A program made the position numbers and the translations under genes. The notes under the pieces are model-generated. The model made no database searches. It worked only from the letters and a program-made list of their open reading frames with translations, and was not told where the DNA came from. DNA of 64,000 nucleotides, from NCBI RefSeq assembly GCF_900605495.1, contig NZ_LR027599.1, forward strand, positions 124,001 to 188,000, given 5' to 3'. Source of the DNA: Bacilliculturomica massiliensis. GTDB taxonomy: Bacteria > Bacillota > Clostridia > Peptostreptococcales > Anaerovoracaceae. This document shows positions 44,832-56,348 of the stretch, piece by piece (the first letter of the stretch is position 1; each line of letters begins with the position of its first letter).

Positions 44832-45007
44832 TTGAAATAGGTGAAAACAGCAAAAAATATCGATTTTCACCCATTTTCAAGCAAAATCCGATGGGAATAT
44901 CCAATTATTTGCAGCAAAATAGGTGCGAACTAGTAAAACATCTGGTTTTCACCTATTTTTTCGCTCTTTTTATGCAAAATCGGTAAAAAAACATAGATTT
45001 CGCCTAA
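44832..45007. repeat. AT-rich dispersed element, copy 3
   Basis: GTTGAAATAGGTGAAAACAG, then CAAAAAATATCGATTTTCAC and CCATTTTCAAGCAAAAT. Further on GCAGCAAAATAGGTGCGAAC and GGTTTTCACCTATTTTTTCG; it ends GATTTCGCCTAAG. It aligns over its first 55 bases with copy 2 and over the first 30 with copy 1. Confidence 0.78.
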
Positions 45008-45164
45008 GCCCCCCGCCCCCCAATACTTTCCCCTCTCCGCTCTCTGACCCATGCGATCCAGGCAAACCGCCCTTCCCCTCCCCGGCGTCTCCAGCCAAAG
45101 CACGCCCCGAACTGACCCTGCGATCCATTGACTGCTGCGTGTATCTGAACTCAGACATGATCTC

Positions 45165-45198
45165 AGCCCGGACGCGCTAACACTGTCCGGGCTGTTTT
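45165..45198 (+). terminator. terminator after dispersed-element copy 3
   Basis: AGCCCGGAC (45165-45173) pairs with GTCCGGGCT (45185-45193), then GTTTTTG. It may end the ligase/ACT transcript 700 bases after its last gene, or a separate RNA that includes the AT-rich element. Confidence 0.75.
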
Positions 45199-45329
45199 TG
45201 AAAAGCTTAAACACTACGCGCGTGCGTGACATTTCATGCCCGCTACGCAGCGCGTACAGTGCATGCGCACTCTTCACCCGCTCCCCGCCGGTTTCAACAC
45301 ATTCTCACAGGGTAAACTCATCCGCGGTC

Positions 45330-45420
45330 CGACATCTTCGCCGGCATCACACATGATCTTCGCCTGCATCACACATGAGCTTCGCCGGCATGAAACACCA
45401 TCTTCGCCGCCATCACACCA
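45330..45420. repeat. about 23-bp tandem repeat
   Basis: CATCTTCGCCGGCATCACAC followed by ATGA, in four imperfect units. Non-coding. Confidence 0.8.
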
Positions 45421-45570
45421 GCTGTCCAGATAGGTTCTCATACCTGACCTCCATGCCGGACAGCTATGTTTGCGGGCGAAACGCTGCGCCGGAACAGACA
45501 CTGCCGTGGAACCGGACTTCGCTGCCAGGCCAGCGCAGCGTTCCCCACACGTCAGTGGACCGAGGACTTC

Positions 45571-45813
45571 TCACTGCAGATGCAGATCGTTCAGCAGGCG
45601 GCCCAGTGCCGCCGTCTCTTCCAGACTCAGCGTGATCCCCCGTCTCATGCGCGTGTGCTCTTCACACCAATCCCGTATATCGTATTTCTCCGGCTTTCCG
45701 TTCCAGGATACCAGATTAAGTTCTCTGGTCCAGCCTTTCCCATTGGAAGATAGAACACCAAAATGCTCTTTTAATACGAACGAAACCTCCCGTTCTCTCT
45801 CAGTTTCCGCCAT
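45571..45813 (-). CDS. PC4 / YdbC-like single-stranded nucleic acid-binding protein
   Basis: 80 residues, the full length of this small family. KGWTRELNLVSWNGKPEKYD followed by IRDWCEEHTRMRRGITLSLE is the PC4-like beta-ridge and helix. Members bind single-stranded DNA as dimers in Bacillota, with a role in transcription or DNA maintenance that is not settled. GGAGGAG lies before ATG 45813, and a consensus promoter is about 200 bases upstream. Confidence 0.88.
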   Translation of the reverse strand: MAETEREREVSFVLKEHFGVLSSNGKGWTRELNLVSWNGKPEKYDIRDWCEEHTRMRRGITLSLEETAALGRLLNDLHLQ

Positions 45814-46007
45814 AGTTCTCCTCCTCTCACGTTTCTGTATTCCTGGCGTTTACCTTATCTCCCTCCTCCCTCTTTCGGGACTGCTGATGAAACTCCGGTA
45901 AAAACGCGTTCCTTCTTTCCCCTGGGATGAAAAGCGAAATAAAAAAACGCGTCTTCTGTCGGCAGCATTGCCCCTGTCGTCTCACGTCCGGCCGGTCGTG
46001 TATCCTC

Positions 46008-46036
46008 ATCATACATTATTTGTAATTATTTGTCAA
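46008..46036 (-). promoter_or_regulatory. promoter of the PC4-like gene
   Basis: Minus strand: TTGACA (46036-46031), 17 bases, TATGAT (46013-46008). The 5' leader of about 190 bases contains two copies of ACGCGTTTTT and a GGGAGGAGGGAG tract, but no clear frame. Confidence 0.8.
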
Positions 46037-46595
46037 TCACGCATTTCAAATTATTTCCACAACATTGCATGGCATTGCAGTCGCAGACCATCAAGCCATT
46101 ACATCGCTGCACACTCGATCATGAACTCCTCCACAGCAGCACCCTTGACTTTTTTGCCATTCCCCGTTGCACATTATCCCCTCCCAGAGTCATTTCGCCT
46201 GCGGTCATTATGCCCACGACCGTCGCTTTCCCGGCGCTCATATTCCAGCCATTGCATCTCTATCCATTACGACCTCGTGACGTTATGCTGGGCCGTTAAG
46301 CTCCGACTGTTAAGCTCGGGTTGGTATGCCCTCCATCCCTTCGGTCTCGGCCCTTCACAATGGTCAGTCTCACAGCATAGCTGCGCCGGTTTCTTCATCT
46401 CATCTTCACGGAGAGATCACCGTTCTTCACCGGATCTATGGTAATATTTTCATTATCCGCTTTTGCCGCCGCCTGCCCGACGCTATTCCTCAATTTTATT
46501 GCCAGACACAGGTCCGCCATCGTCAGGGGCAAGCCCGCAGTTTCATTGCCCCACGCCCCCCAATTTCATTGTCAAATACAAATCCGCGATTTTAT
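46037..46595. other. gap between the divergent PC4-like and ABC-F genes
   Basis: The sequence is C- and T-rich with recurring CATTGCA, CCATTAC and TTTCATTG words and no frame with a ribosome site. Two near-copies of CAATTTTATTGCCA / CAATTTCATTGTCA flank 46490-46575. No gene seen. Confidence 0.5.
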
Positions 46596-46624
46596 TTGAC
46601 ACCGCCCCGGATAACAGATAAAAT
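46596..46624 (+). promoter_or_regulatory. promoter of the ABC-F gene
   Basis: TTGACA (46596-46601), 17 bases, TAAAAT (46619-46624). The predicted leader is about 120 bases, short for an attenuation-controlled antibiotic-resistance ABC-F. Confidence 0.8.
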
Positions 46625-46752
46625 CTTCGAGGGAGTTTCGTGACAAACACAGAACGACAGACGAAACTAAAATCAACGTATATAAAAGCCGGTACGGCGG
46701 CAGACCGGCGGATGAATAGACAGCAGAAAAAACACACAAAGGAGCAATATCT

Positions 46753-48309
46753 ATGAGCGTATTAATCGCAGAACACGTGACCCACGGCTTCGGCGGCCGA
46801 AGAATTCTGGAGGACGCATCCTTCCGCCTTTTGAAAGGCGAACATGTGGGACTGATCGGCGCCAACGGCGAGGGCAAAACTACATTTTTAAATATCATAA
46901 CGGGAGCGCTGTCCCCCGACGAGGGTAAAATACAGTGGTCCAAGCGCGTAACGGTGGGATATCTGGATCAGCACTCCACCCTGAAAAAGGGAATGAGCAT
47001 CCGCGACGTGCTGCGGGACGCCTTCCGCAGTTATTACGATCTTGAACAGGAGATGCTGGCGCTGTACGAAAGCATGACCACCGCGGAAGGCGAAGACATG
47101 GACGCCATGATGGAGGATGCGGGAGAGATCCAACAGCTCCTGGAGCACAGCGGGTTCTACACCCTGGACGCGAAGATCGAGGAGGTGGCCAACGGGTTGG
47201 GACTGGGCAGCATCGGCCTGGACAAGGACGTGTCCGACCTGTCCGGCGGACAGCGGACCAAGGTGCTGCTGACCAAACTGCTGCTCTCCGACCCCACGAT
47301 CCTCATTCTGGATGAGCCCACCAACTATCTGGATCAGGAACACATCGAATGGCTGACCCGCTACCTGAAAGACTACGAGAACGCCTTCATTCTCGTCTCC
47401 CATGACATGTCCTTCCTCAACCAGGTGGTCAACGTCATCTATCATGTGAACGACGGCGTTCTCACCCGTTACAGCGGCGATTACGAACAGTTCCAGAAGA
47501 TGTATGAGGTCAAGCGCAGTCAGGAGATCAAAGCCTACGAAAAACAACAGCAGGAGATCGACCGCATGGAGGATTTTATCGCCAGGAACAAGGCTCGGGT
47601 AGCCACCCGAGGCATGGCAAACTCCCGTCAGAAAATGCTTGACCGCATGGATGTGCTGGAAAAACCGAAAGAGAAGATCAAACCTACCTTCGGTTTCCGC
47701 GAGGCGCGCACGCCCAGCCGCTACATCGTACAGGCCCGGGATCTGGTGCTGGGCTACAGCGAACCCCTTACCAAACCCGTGTCTTTCGAGCTTGAGCGCG
47801 GCTTCAAGGTCGCTCTCACCGGAACAAACGGTCTGGGCAAGACCACCCTGCTGAAAACCATACTGGGTAAGCTCCCGGCCATCTCCGGTTCCGTTGAGCT
47901 GGGAGATTTTCTGGTCCCCGGCTATTTTGAGCAGGAGGCGGAGCGAGACAGCGGTCAGACGGCGCTGGAAAGCTTCTGGGGCGAGTTCCCCACGCTGACC
48001 AACGGCGAGGTGCGGGCTGCCCTGGCCAGGTGTGGTCTCACCTCCGAACACATCACAAGCCAGATGAAGGTACTGTCCGGCGGCGAAAACGCCAAAGTCC
48101 GCCTGGCCAAGCTCATGCAGCGCGAGGTCAACTGGCTGGTTCTGGACGAGCCCACCAATCATCTGGATGTGGATGCTAAAGACGAGTTAAAACGGGCGTT
48201 GAAAGCGTTCAAGGGCACGATCCTCCTGGTCTGCCACGAACCGGAGTTTTACGAGGATTGGGTGACTCACATATGGAATGTGGAAGATTGGACAACGAAG
48301 ATCGTGTAG
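46753..48309 (+). CDS. ABC-F family ATPase
   Basis: 518 residues, two ABC domains and no membrane part. Walker A GANGEGKTTFLN and GTNGLGKTTLLK; signatures LSGGQRTKVLLTKL and LSGGENAKVRLAKL; Walker B LILDEPTNYLD and LVLDEPTNHLD. The inter-domain linker (residues about 240-315) is charged. Such proteins bind the ribosomal E site and adjust translation or dislodge drugs. The balance of motifs resembles housekeeping YkpA/YbiT-type members more than target-protection factors, but this is uncertain. Confidence 0.93.
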   Translation: MSVLIAEHVTHGFGGRRILEDASFRLLKGEHVGLIGANGEGKTTFLNIITGALSPDEGKIQWSKRVTVGYLDQHSTLKKGMSIRDVLRDAFRSYYDLEQEMLALYESMTTAEGEDMDAMMEDAGEIQQLLEHSGFYTLDAKIEEVANGLGLGSIGLDKDVSDLSGGQRTKVLLTKLLLSDPTILILDEPTNYLDQEHIEWLTRYLKDYENAFILVSHDMSFLNQVVNVIYHVNDGVLTRYSGDYEQFQKMYEVKRSQEIKAYEKQQQEIDRMEDFIARNKARVATRGMANSRQKMLDRMDVLEKPKEKIKPTFGFREARTPSRYIVQARDLVLGYSEPLTKPVSFELERGFKVALTGTNGLGKTTLLKTILGKLPAISGSVELGDFLVPGYFEQEAERDSGQTALESFWGEFPTLTNGEVRAALARCGLTSEHITSQMKVLSGGENAKVRLAKLMQREVNWLVLDEPTNHLDVDAKDELKRALKAFKGTILLVCHEPEFYEDWVTHIWNVEDWTTKIV

Positions 48310-48381
48310 CGATCCCTTTAAATGAGTCGTTTCTCTGGGTTGGCCCGCCAGTTCCCATTATTTTAAAGTTTGACCACACGT

Positions 48382-48432
48382 AAAAAAGCGCCCGGGCGGA
48401 GATATGCTTCCATATCGCCATCCGGGCGCTTC
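48382..48432 (-). terminator. terminator of the atp operon
   Basis: Minus strand: AAGCGCCCGGATGGCGATAT, loop GGAAGC, then ATATCTCCGCCCGGGCGCTT and TTTTACG. A 19-bp stem with small bulges. It may also stop the convergent ABC-F transcript. Confidence 0.88.
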
Positions 48433-48439
48433 TGCTCTC

Positions 48440-48620
48440 GGTATTTCTTCTTTCGATCACGTCTGCCCTCGGCAGCCTCTTCTTTCGATCACGCCTGCTC
48501 TCGGGAGTCTCTTCTTTCGATCGCATCTGCCTTCGGGAGCCTCTGCTTTCAGGTGTTTCCGCCTTCGGGAGCCTCAGTTCTCAGGTTCTGCTGTCTTCGG
48601 GTACCTCTGGCCGCTGGCAT
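48440..48620. repeat. 32-33-bp tandem repeat after atpC
   Basis: TTCTTTCGATCACGCCTGCT followed by CTCGGGAGTCTC, about five units with increasing divergence to the right. It lies in the 3' part of the atp transcript, before the terminator. Confidence 0.88.
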
Positions 48621-48692
48621 CAGGTGCCGCTGCCCCCTCTCAGGAACGCCCCGTCCCATCTGCTTATTTAAAAGCACCTGGCTTAGAGACGC

Positions 48693-49118
48693 CTACAGTT
48701 TTTTCGTCACCTTCAGCCGAGCCATGGCTCTGGCCAGGGCCGCCTTGGTGTGATAATATTCCAGAATAGCCTGCCTGTGGCGCAGACGTTCCTCCGCACG
48801 CTGACGAGCCTCGTCAGCCCGGCGGATATCGATCTCTTCCGGCGATTCCGCCGTGTCGACCACCAGTACCAGCTTTTCCGGTGTGATCTCCGCAAAGCCG
48901 TCTCCCACAGCCGCGATCACCCATTCTCCATCCACGAGATAACGGAGCTCACCTGCGGCCACTGCCGTCACCATGGGTTCGTGATCAGCCAGCACGCCCA
49001 GCTCGCCGTCTATAGCCGGCAGGACCGCCATGCTGCATGGGCCGTTATAAAAGAGCCTGTCGCTGGCCGCCACTCTCAAATGAAAATTTTTATCTGTCAT
49101 AGCAGAAGTTTTGCTCAA
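48693..49118 (-). CDS. atpC: ATP synthase epsilon subunit
   Basis: 141 residues. N-terminal beta-sandwich (RLFYNGPCSMAVLPAIDGEL then GVLADHEPMVTAVAAGELRY) and a C-terminal two-helix part (RRADEARQRAEERLRHRQAI) that can inhibit rotation. The TTG at 49118 has GAGGTG five bases upstream and is the better start; ATG at 49100 has no site. Last gene of the operon, 81 bases after atpD. Confidence 0.93.
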   Translation of the reverse strand: MSKTSAMTDKNFHLRVAASDRLFYNGPCSMAVLPAIDGELGVLADHEPMVTAVAAGELRYLVDGEWVIAAVGDGFAEITPEKLVLVVDTAESPEEIDIRRADEARQRAEERLRHRQAILEYYHTKAALARAMARLKVTKKL

Positions 49119-49199
49119 TGCCGCACCTCTTTTCTGTCCTTCCGACTTTTCCGGCTCTGCCCTGCGGCCCGGTCTGCCAGACGCCGGACTTCCCGCCGC

Positions 49200-51556
<2,357 letters not shown>

Positions 51557-51585
51557 CAGCGCCCTCCTTCCCTGTTTTTATATCT

Positions 51586-51612
51586 GCCTGCGGCCGCTTC
51601 CGCCGCAGGCCG
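51586..51612 (-). other. intercistronic hairpin between atpA and atpG
   Basis: GCCTGCGG / CCGCAGGC with a nine-base loop (51588-51612). It has no T-run, so it is more likely an RNA-processing or stability element than a terminator. Confidence 0.6.
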
Positions 51613-51637
51613 CGCGTTGTCGTTCCTCTGTCCGCGG

Positions 51638-53182
51638 CTATTTTTTCTCAAGCGGAACGCCTGCTTCCGGCGTCAGCTCCAATGACTCTTTATATTCCTT
51701 TACACCGGCTACGATCTCCTGGATCATCTCGTCGGTGAGCACTTTTTCCTTCTCGATCTTTTCCACCAGTTCCCCGTGCTTCTCTTCCATGTAGTCCAGC
51801 ATTTCTCTCTGGAAACGCTTGATCTCCCTCACAGGCACGGAAAGCATGAGCTTGTTGGTGGCCGCCACCAGAGAGATGACCTGATCGTGCAGACTCATGG
51901 GTCTGGACAGAGGCTGCTTCAGCATCTCGATCAGCCGGTCGCCGTAGTCCAGCAATTCTTTGGTGGACGCGTCCAGATCAGAGGAAAACTGTGTAAAGAC
52001 CTCCATCTCGCGGTACTGAGCCAGATCGATACGCAGATTTCCGGACGCCTTTTTCAGCGCCTTTGTCTGAGCGGCTCCGCCTACCCGCGAAACGGAAAGT
52101 CCCACGTTCACCGCAGGCCGAACGCCCGAAAAGAACAGTTCGCTCTCCAGGAAGATCTGTCCGTCGGTGATGGAGATCACGTTGGTGGGAATATATGCGG
52201 AAACGTCGCCCGCCAGCGTCTCAATGATCGGCAGCGCCGTGATCGATCCGCCTCCATGCTCGTCGTCCAGACGGCTGGAACGTTCCAGAAGTCTGGAATG
52301 CAGATAAAATACGTCGCCCGGATAGGCCTCGCGCCCCGGCGGTCTCTTCAGCAGAAGCGACATGGCCCGGTAAGCCACCGCGTGCTTGGAGAGATCATCG
52401 TAGACGATCAGCACATCTCTCCCCTTATACATAAAATATTCCGCCATAGCCGTTCCGGCGTACGGCGCAATATACTGGAGCGGCGCCAGATCGCTGGCAG
52501 AAGCGGACACCACCACCGTATAGTCCATGGCGTCGTATTTCTGCAGCGTATTCACCAGCTGGGCCACCGTGGAAGCTTTCTGACCGATGGCTACATAGAT
52601 GCAGATCACATCTCCGCCCTTCTGGTTCAGAATAGTGTCCACCGCGATGGAGGTCTTGCCGGTCTGCCGGTCTCCGATGATCAGCTCCCGCTGCCCCCGC
52701 CCGATGGGAAACATGGAGTCAATAGCCAGGATCCCCGTAGCCATGGGGACCGTTACTGATTTTCTCTCCACTACGCCGGGGGCCGGATTCTCTATGGGAC
52801 GGGTCTCGCTGGTCTGGATGGGCCCTCTTCCGTCGATGGGCTCTCCTAACGCGTTGACCACGCGGCCGATCATAGCCTCCCCAACGGGAACGCCTGCTTT
52901 TTTTCCGGACCGCGTTACCCGCGACCCCTCCACGATACCGTGGTCGGAGCCCAGCAGCACCACGCCCGCCGTCTTTGACTCCAAGCTCTGCACGATGCCT
53001 TCTACGCCGGTCTCGAACGTGACCAGTTCGCCGTACATGGCCCGGGTCAGTCCATACACTGTGGCGATCCCGTCTCCTGCCTGGATGACGGTCCCGATCT
53101 CCGCCACAGCGGTCTTATCCTCATAATTCAATATTTCGTTTCTAAGTACGGAAATGACTTCTTCAGGACGAATATTGCTCAA
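51638..53182 (-). CDS. atpA: ATP synthase alpha subunit
   Basis: 514 residues. P-loop [15 protein letters not shown] (about residue 170), [16 protein letters not shown]-type region, and [15 protein letters not shown]. Non-catalytic nucleotide-binding subunit of F1. The C-terminal end ([15 protein letters not shown]) extends about 10 residues past the usual close. It starts four bases after the atpH stop. Confidence 0.98.
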   Translation of the reverse strand: MSNIRPEEVISVLRNEILNYEDKTAVAEIGTVIQAGDGIATVYGLTRAMYGELVTFETGVEGIVQSLESKTAGVVLLGSDHGIVEGSRVTRSGKKAGVPVGEAMIGRVVNALGEPIDGRGPIQTSETRPIENPAPGVVERKSVTVPMATGILAIDSMFPIGRGQRELIIGDRQTGKTSIAVDTILNQKGGDVICIYVAIGQKASTVAQLVNTLQKYDAMDYTVVVSASASDLAPLQYIAPYAGTAMAEYFMYKGRDVLIVYDDLSKHAVAYRAMSLLLKRPPGREAYPGDVFYLHSRLLERSSRLDDEHGGGSITALPIIETLAGDVSAYIPTNVISITDGQIFLESELFFSGVRPAVNVGLSVSRVGGAAQTKALKKASGNLRIDLAQYREMEVFTQFSSDLDASTKELLDYGDRLIEMLKQPLSRPMSLHDQVISLVAATNKLMLSVPVREIKRFQREMLDYMEEKHGELVEKIEKEKVLTDEMIQEIVAGVKEYKESLELTPEAGVPLEKK

Positions 53183-53186
53183 ATCC

Positions 53187-53690
53187 TCACCTCCATGCCA
53201 GCTTCCTGTAAAGCCCCGTCAGCCGGCCCTTCGCGCTCCGGTCGTACTCCTCGTCTCCTACACGGAGAATAAAACCACCCGCAAGCGAGGGATCTCTTCT
53301 GACGGTCAGCTTTACGCCGGCCTTCTTATATTTCTTCTTAAGCGCCTGCTTCAAGGCTTCTACACGCGTTGGATCCAGCTTTTTTGCATAGATCAGCTCC
53401 GCCTGCAAAATATTTTTTTCCTCCAGGCGGCAGTCTTCATAAACCTTTTCTACCAGACGGATATCGCCCATGCGTCCGTTGTCGCAGAGGACCTTCGCAA
53501 AATTCTTTATTTCGTCGGGAAACAGGCGGTCTATGATCCTGTGTTTTTCCCGGTTTGCCACAGCGGGACTGCTGAGAGCCTCCGCCAGCGCGGGGTTATC
53601 CTCCAGCAGCGCCTTGCATTCCGCGATAATTCTCGGCGAAATGTCCAGATCGAACAGCGCTTTGCCGTAGCTCTCCGCTATCCTAATCAT
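53187..53690 (-). CDS. atpH: ATP synthase delta subunit
   Basis: 167 residues, stator connection between F1 and the b subunits. The N-terminus [14 protein letters not shown] and the C-terminal [19 protein letters not shown]-like block are typical. The start is ATG 53690, which overlaps the atpF stop by eight bases; a GTG three codons earlier is possible. Confidence 0.94.
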   Translation of the reverse strand: MIRIAESYGKALFDLDISPRIIAECKALLEDNPALAEALSSPAVANREKHRIIDRLFPDEIKNFAKVLCDNGRMGDIRLVEKVYEDCRLEEKNILQAELIYAKKLDPTRVEALKQALKKKYKKAGVKLTVRRDPSLAGGFILRVGDEEYDRSAKGRLTGLYRKLAWR

Positions 53691-54171
53691 GCAGCACACC
53701 TTCTTCTTTCAAAAATGCATCCATCATCTCTTCGTCGAAGGCTCCGCCCTGCGCGTCCACCGCTTTTTCCGCGGCGGCCACTGCAAGTCCGGCCAGCTCC
53801 GATGAGAGAAGGCGCAGATTGCGTTCCCGCTCTGCCTCTATGTCGCGCCGCGCCTCGTCCATAATGCGCACCGCGTTCTGTTTCGCTTCCTTTATTATGG
53901 CGTCGTACTCCGTCGTTCCGCGATCCCGGGCTTTTTCCAGGATCTCCTGCGCATCTTTTCCTGCGCCCGCCATAGTCATCTCGTACTTTTTCTGCAGCGC
54001 GGCAGCCTGATCCTCTTTTTCTTTCGCTGAGGTAAGCTGGCCTTTTATCAGTTCTTCCCTCTGTTCCATAATGCCCCTGATGGGTGCGAACAGAAAATGT
54101 CTGAGCAGCAGATACAGAACGAGCAGGTTCACGATGGTAAAAACAAAGCCCCAGTTAATGTCAAACAGCAT
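53683..54171 (-). CDS. atpF: ATP synthase b subunit
   Basis: 162 residues. One N-terminal membrane helix (FVFTIVNLLVLYLLLRHFLF), then a long charged coiled coil (GIMEQREELIKGQLTSAKEK and onward). Peripheral stalk of the enzyme, dimeric. Overlaps atpH. Confidence 0.95.
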   Translation of the reverse strand: MLFDINWGFVFTIVNLLVLYLLLRHFLFAPIRGIMEQREELIKGQLTSAKEKEDQAAALQKKYEMTMAGAGKDAQEILEKARDRGTTEYDAIIKEAKQNAVRIMDEARRDIEAERERNLRLLSSELAGLAVAAAEKAVDAQGGAFDEEMMDAFLKEEGVLHD

Positions 54172-54189
54172 CGTTACCGCCCCCAGCGT

Positions 54190-54414
54190 TTATTTTAAGA
54201 ACATGATGATCATGATGGCGACTACAAAGCCATAGATCGCGGTCGCCTCCGCCAGCGCGCATCCAAGCAGAAGATTCTTGCTGATCTTTCCTTCCGCCTC
54301 GGGCTGTCTGGCGATCGCCTCTGTCGCTCTCGACGTTGCAATACCAATACCGATACCTGCGCCTAAACCGGTGAGCACGGCGATTCCGGCTCCAATAGCA
54401 ATTAATGTGGTCAT
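54190..54414 (-). CDS. atpE: ATP synthase c subunit, proton-type
   Basis: 74 residues, two-helix hairpin forming the rotor ring. The ion-binding glutamate is in LAEATAIYG and the polar loop is ARQPEAEGK. Compared with the Na+-binding c subunit of Ilyobacter (glutamine in helix 1, EST in helix 2), helix 1 has Ile at the glutamine position and helix 2 has EAT. Two sodium ligands are therefore missing and proton coupling is predicted. ATG has AAGGAG upstream. Confidence 0.95.
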   Translation of the reverse strand: MTTLIAIGAGIAVLTGLGAGIGIGIATSRATEAIARQPEAEGKISKNLLLGCALAEATAIYGFVVAIMIIMFLK

Positions 54415-54450
54415 GATTCTATCTCCTTTTCTGTTACTTCGATCTCTCTT

Positions 54451-55137
54451 TTAATCTTCTATTGCTTCCTTTATAAATAAGGAAGTTAAAAGCACAAACA
54501 CATAAGTCTGGATCAGCCCGTCAAAGATGTCAAAGTAAAAACTCAGTGGAATGGGCACCAGCAAAGGCGCCGCAATCTTGACCATCTCCATGACGACAAA
54601 ACCGCCCAGTATATTTCCAAACAACCGCATGCACAGCGACAGCGGCCGTATGAAAATCTCCATCACGTTGATCGGCGCGATGATCGGCATGGGCTCCGCG
54701 AAGCTCTTGAGCCACCGCTTCGGCCCTTTTTGGGCAATACCGGCAAATTCGATCAATACGATGCTCATGACTGCCAGTCCCGCCGTTACATTCAGGTCCT
54801 TCGTGGGAGGAAACAGACCTACCAGTCCAACCAGATTGGACGTTCCGATAAACAGCGCCACTGTGGCCATATAAGGAATATACCGTCTTCCTCTCTCGCC
54901 CATAAGGCCTTCGAAGAAATCCCATATTCCTCCCACCGCGATCTCCAGCGCCAGCTGTTTTTTCCCCGGTATGATCTTCAGATTCCGCACCAGTATAATA
55001 GAACCTAACACGAGAAACGCCATGATGCCCCAGGAAAGAACAACGCTCTCCGTCACCGGTATGCCGCCGAGGATGGGTATCTCGAAAACGGTCCGTATAT
55101 TCATTCGGTTCAGCAATTCTTCCGTAAACGTTTCCAC
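54451..55137 (-). CDS. atpB: ATP synthase a subunit
   Basis: 228 residues, five to six membrane helices. The essential arginine lies in the helix IRPLSLCMRLFGNILGG. The start is GTG 55137, with AAGGAGGGGAG nine bases upstream. First gene of atpBEFHAGDC; atpI is not present upstream. Forms the ion half-channels against the c ring. Confidence 0.95.
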   Translation of the reverse strand: METFTEELLNRMNIRTVFEIPILGGIPVTESVVLSWGIMAFLVLGSIILVRNLKIIPGKKQLALEIAVGGIWDFFEGLMGERGRRYIPYMATVALFIGTSNLVGLVGLFPPTKDLNVTAGLAVMSIVLIEFAGIAQKGPKRWLKSFAEPMPIIAPINVMEIFIRPLSLCMRLFGNILGGFVVMEMVKIAAPLLVPIPLSFYFDIFDGLIQTYVFVLLTSLFIKEAIED

Positions 55138-55288
55138 AATTTCTCACTCCCCTCCTTCATATTTTCTCAGCGGTCAGGCTTATTTATTCTCTGTTTTCCC
55201 ACGGCCGCTGAAAAATGACGTTCCCAGAAGCGCCATGTGTAGTCCCGGCGTTTGGCCCGAACACATGGAAAGCTGTATAAAAAGCGAA

Positions 55289-55330
55289 AATAGAGGCAAC
55301 CTTGATTACCTCTATTCTTTCAGGCTCTAC
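55289..55330 (-). terminator. terminator of the LysR gene / atp upstream region
   Basis: Minus strand: AATAGAGGTAATCAAGGTTG then CCTCTATT, 8-11 bp with an inner mismatch, then TTCGCTTTTTA. It separates the LysR gene from the atp operon, whose promoter must lie in 55138-55285. Confidence 0.7.
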
Positions 55331-55418
55331 TCTTCCGTCCGGCCTACCGCTTATCACTTATCCATACTAAATCGAATTGAGATTCTTGTAAAATGAGCAT
55401 TTATTATAACCACTATAA

Positions 55419-56348
55419 CTATTTTTCATTCCTGTTTTTATTGTCAAATTGCGACAAAAACCGCCTTGCTGCCATTGAAATGGTATTTTTTTTGTCGATA
55501 AGAATGCAGGTCGTCTGCTGCGGCAGAGGGGGCTTGACCTGAAGTTCAAAGATTCTGCCCGCCCGGATGGAGTCCTCTGCAAAATTTCGGGCCACGATCC
55601 CCACGCCCAGATTGCGCTCCGCGAAGGGCACGATCAGCGTTGTAGTCGTCAGCTCGATGTCAGGCTCAAACTCCAGTCCCTGTTCTGTGAAGAATTCGTC
55701 CAGATGCTTTCGGGCGCTCATATCGCTGACCAGCGATATGATTGGGTATTCGAGAATATGCGCCAGCGTCCAGGTGCGCTCCCGCATGTACTCGTACTGC
55801 CTTCCCACGATAAAACTGTACTGGACCTGATTCAGCTGAATGATGTCAAACCCTTCAAAGTTCTCATTCTGACACATGACCACGCCAAAATCGATCTCTC
55901 CCTCCCGGATCGCCCGCAGCAGCTCCTGCCGTCTGTAGCTGGAAATATCCATCTTGATCTTCGGGTACTCGCTGTTGAAACGCTCCAGCCTGGGCAGCAG
56001 ATCGAAGTGCACCGTCATTTCATCGGTGCCCACGCGGATGGAACCGGCTTCCATGTTCATCATCTGGCACACGCGTTTCTGGCCTTTAATAATATTTTCA
56101 TAGGCCTGAGCAATATAATGATACAGCTCCCGTCCCTCCTCGGTCAGCACCATCCCCTTCTGGGTGCGGAGAAAGAGCGGGCATCCAAATGCCTCCTCCA
56201 GATGATGTATGGACTTGCTCACCGCGGGCTGCGTCAGATACAGCGCCTCTGCGGCCAGCGTCATGCTGGAACGGGACGCCACCAGATAAAACACTTTATA
56301 CGATTCAAAATTGATGGAAAGATTGTCTCTGCAGATTTCAGATTCCAT
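55419..56348 (-). CDS. LysR family transcriptional regulator
   Basis: 309 residues. HTH at residues 14-72 (FYLVASRSSMTLAAEALYLT, then QPAVSKSIHHLEEAFGCPLF). Effector domain follows (GSIRVGTDEMTVHFDLLP). The start is ATG 56348 with TTGGAGG five bases upstream, overlapping the PHP gene stop by 11 bases. A TTG four codons earlier is less likely. Third gene of an MFS / PHP / LysR operon; it may regulate that operon. Confidence 0.92.
   Translation of the reverse strand: MESEICRDNLSINFESYKVFYLVASRSSMTLAAEALYLTQPAVSKSIHHLEEAFGCPLFLRTQKGMVLTEEGRELYHYIAQAYENIIKGQKRVCQMMNMEAGSIRVGTDEMTVHFDLLPRLERFNSEYPKIKMDISSYRRQELLRAIREGEIDFGVVMCQNENFEGFDIIQLNQVQYSFIVGRQYEYMRERTWTLAHILEYPIISLVSDMSARKHLDEFFTEQGLEFEPDIELTTTTLIVPFAERNLGVGIVARNFAEDSIRAGRIFELQVKPPLPQQTTCILIDKKNTISMAARRFLSQFDNKNRNEK

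Noticed and set aside
46753-48309. Antibiotic-resistance ABC-F with attenuator leader
   Set aside because: The leader is short with no clear terminator/antiterminator pair or leader peptide, so a housekeeping ABC-F is the simpler reading.
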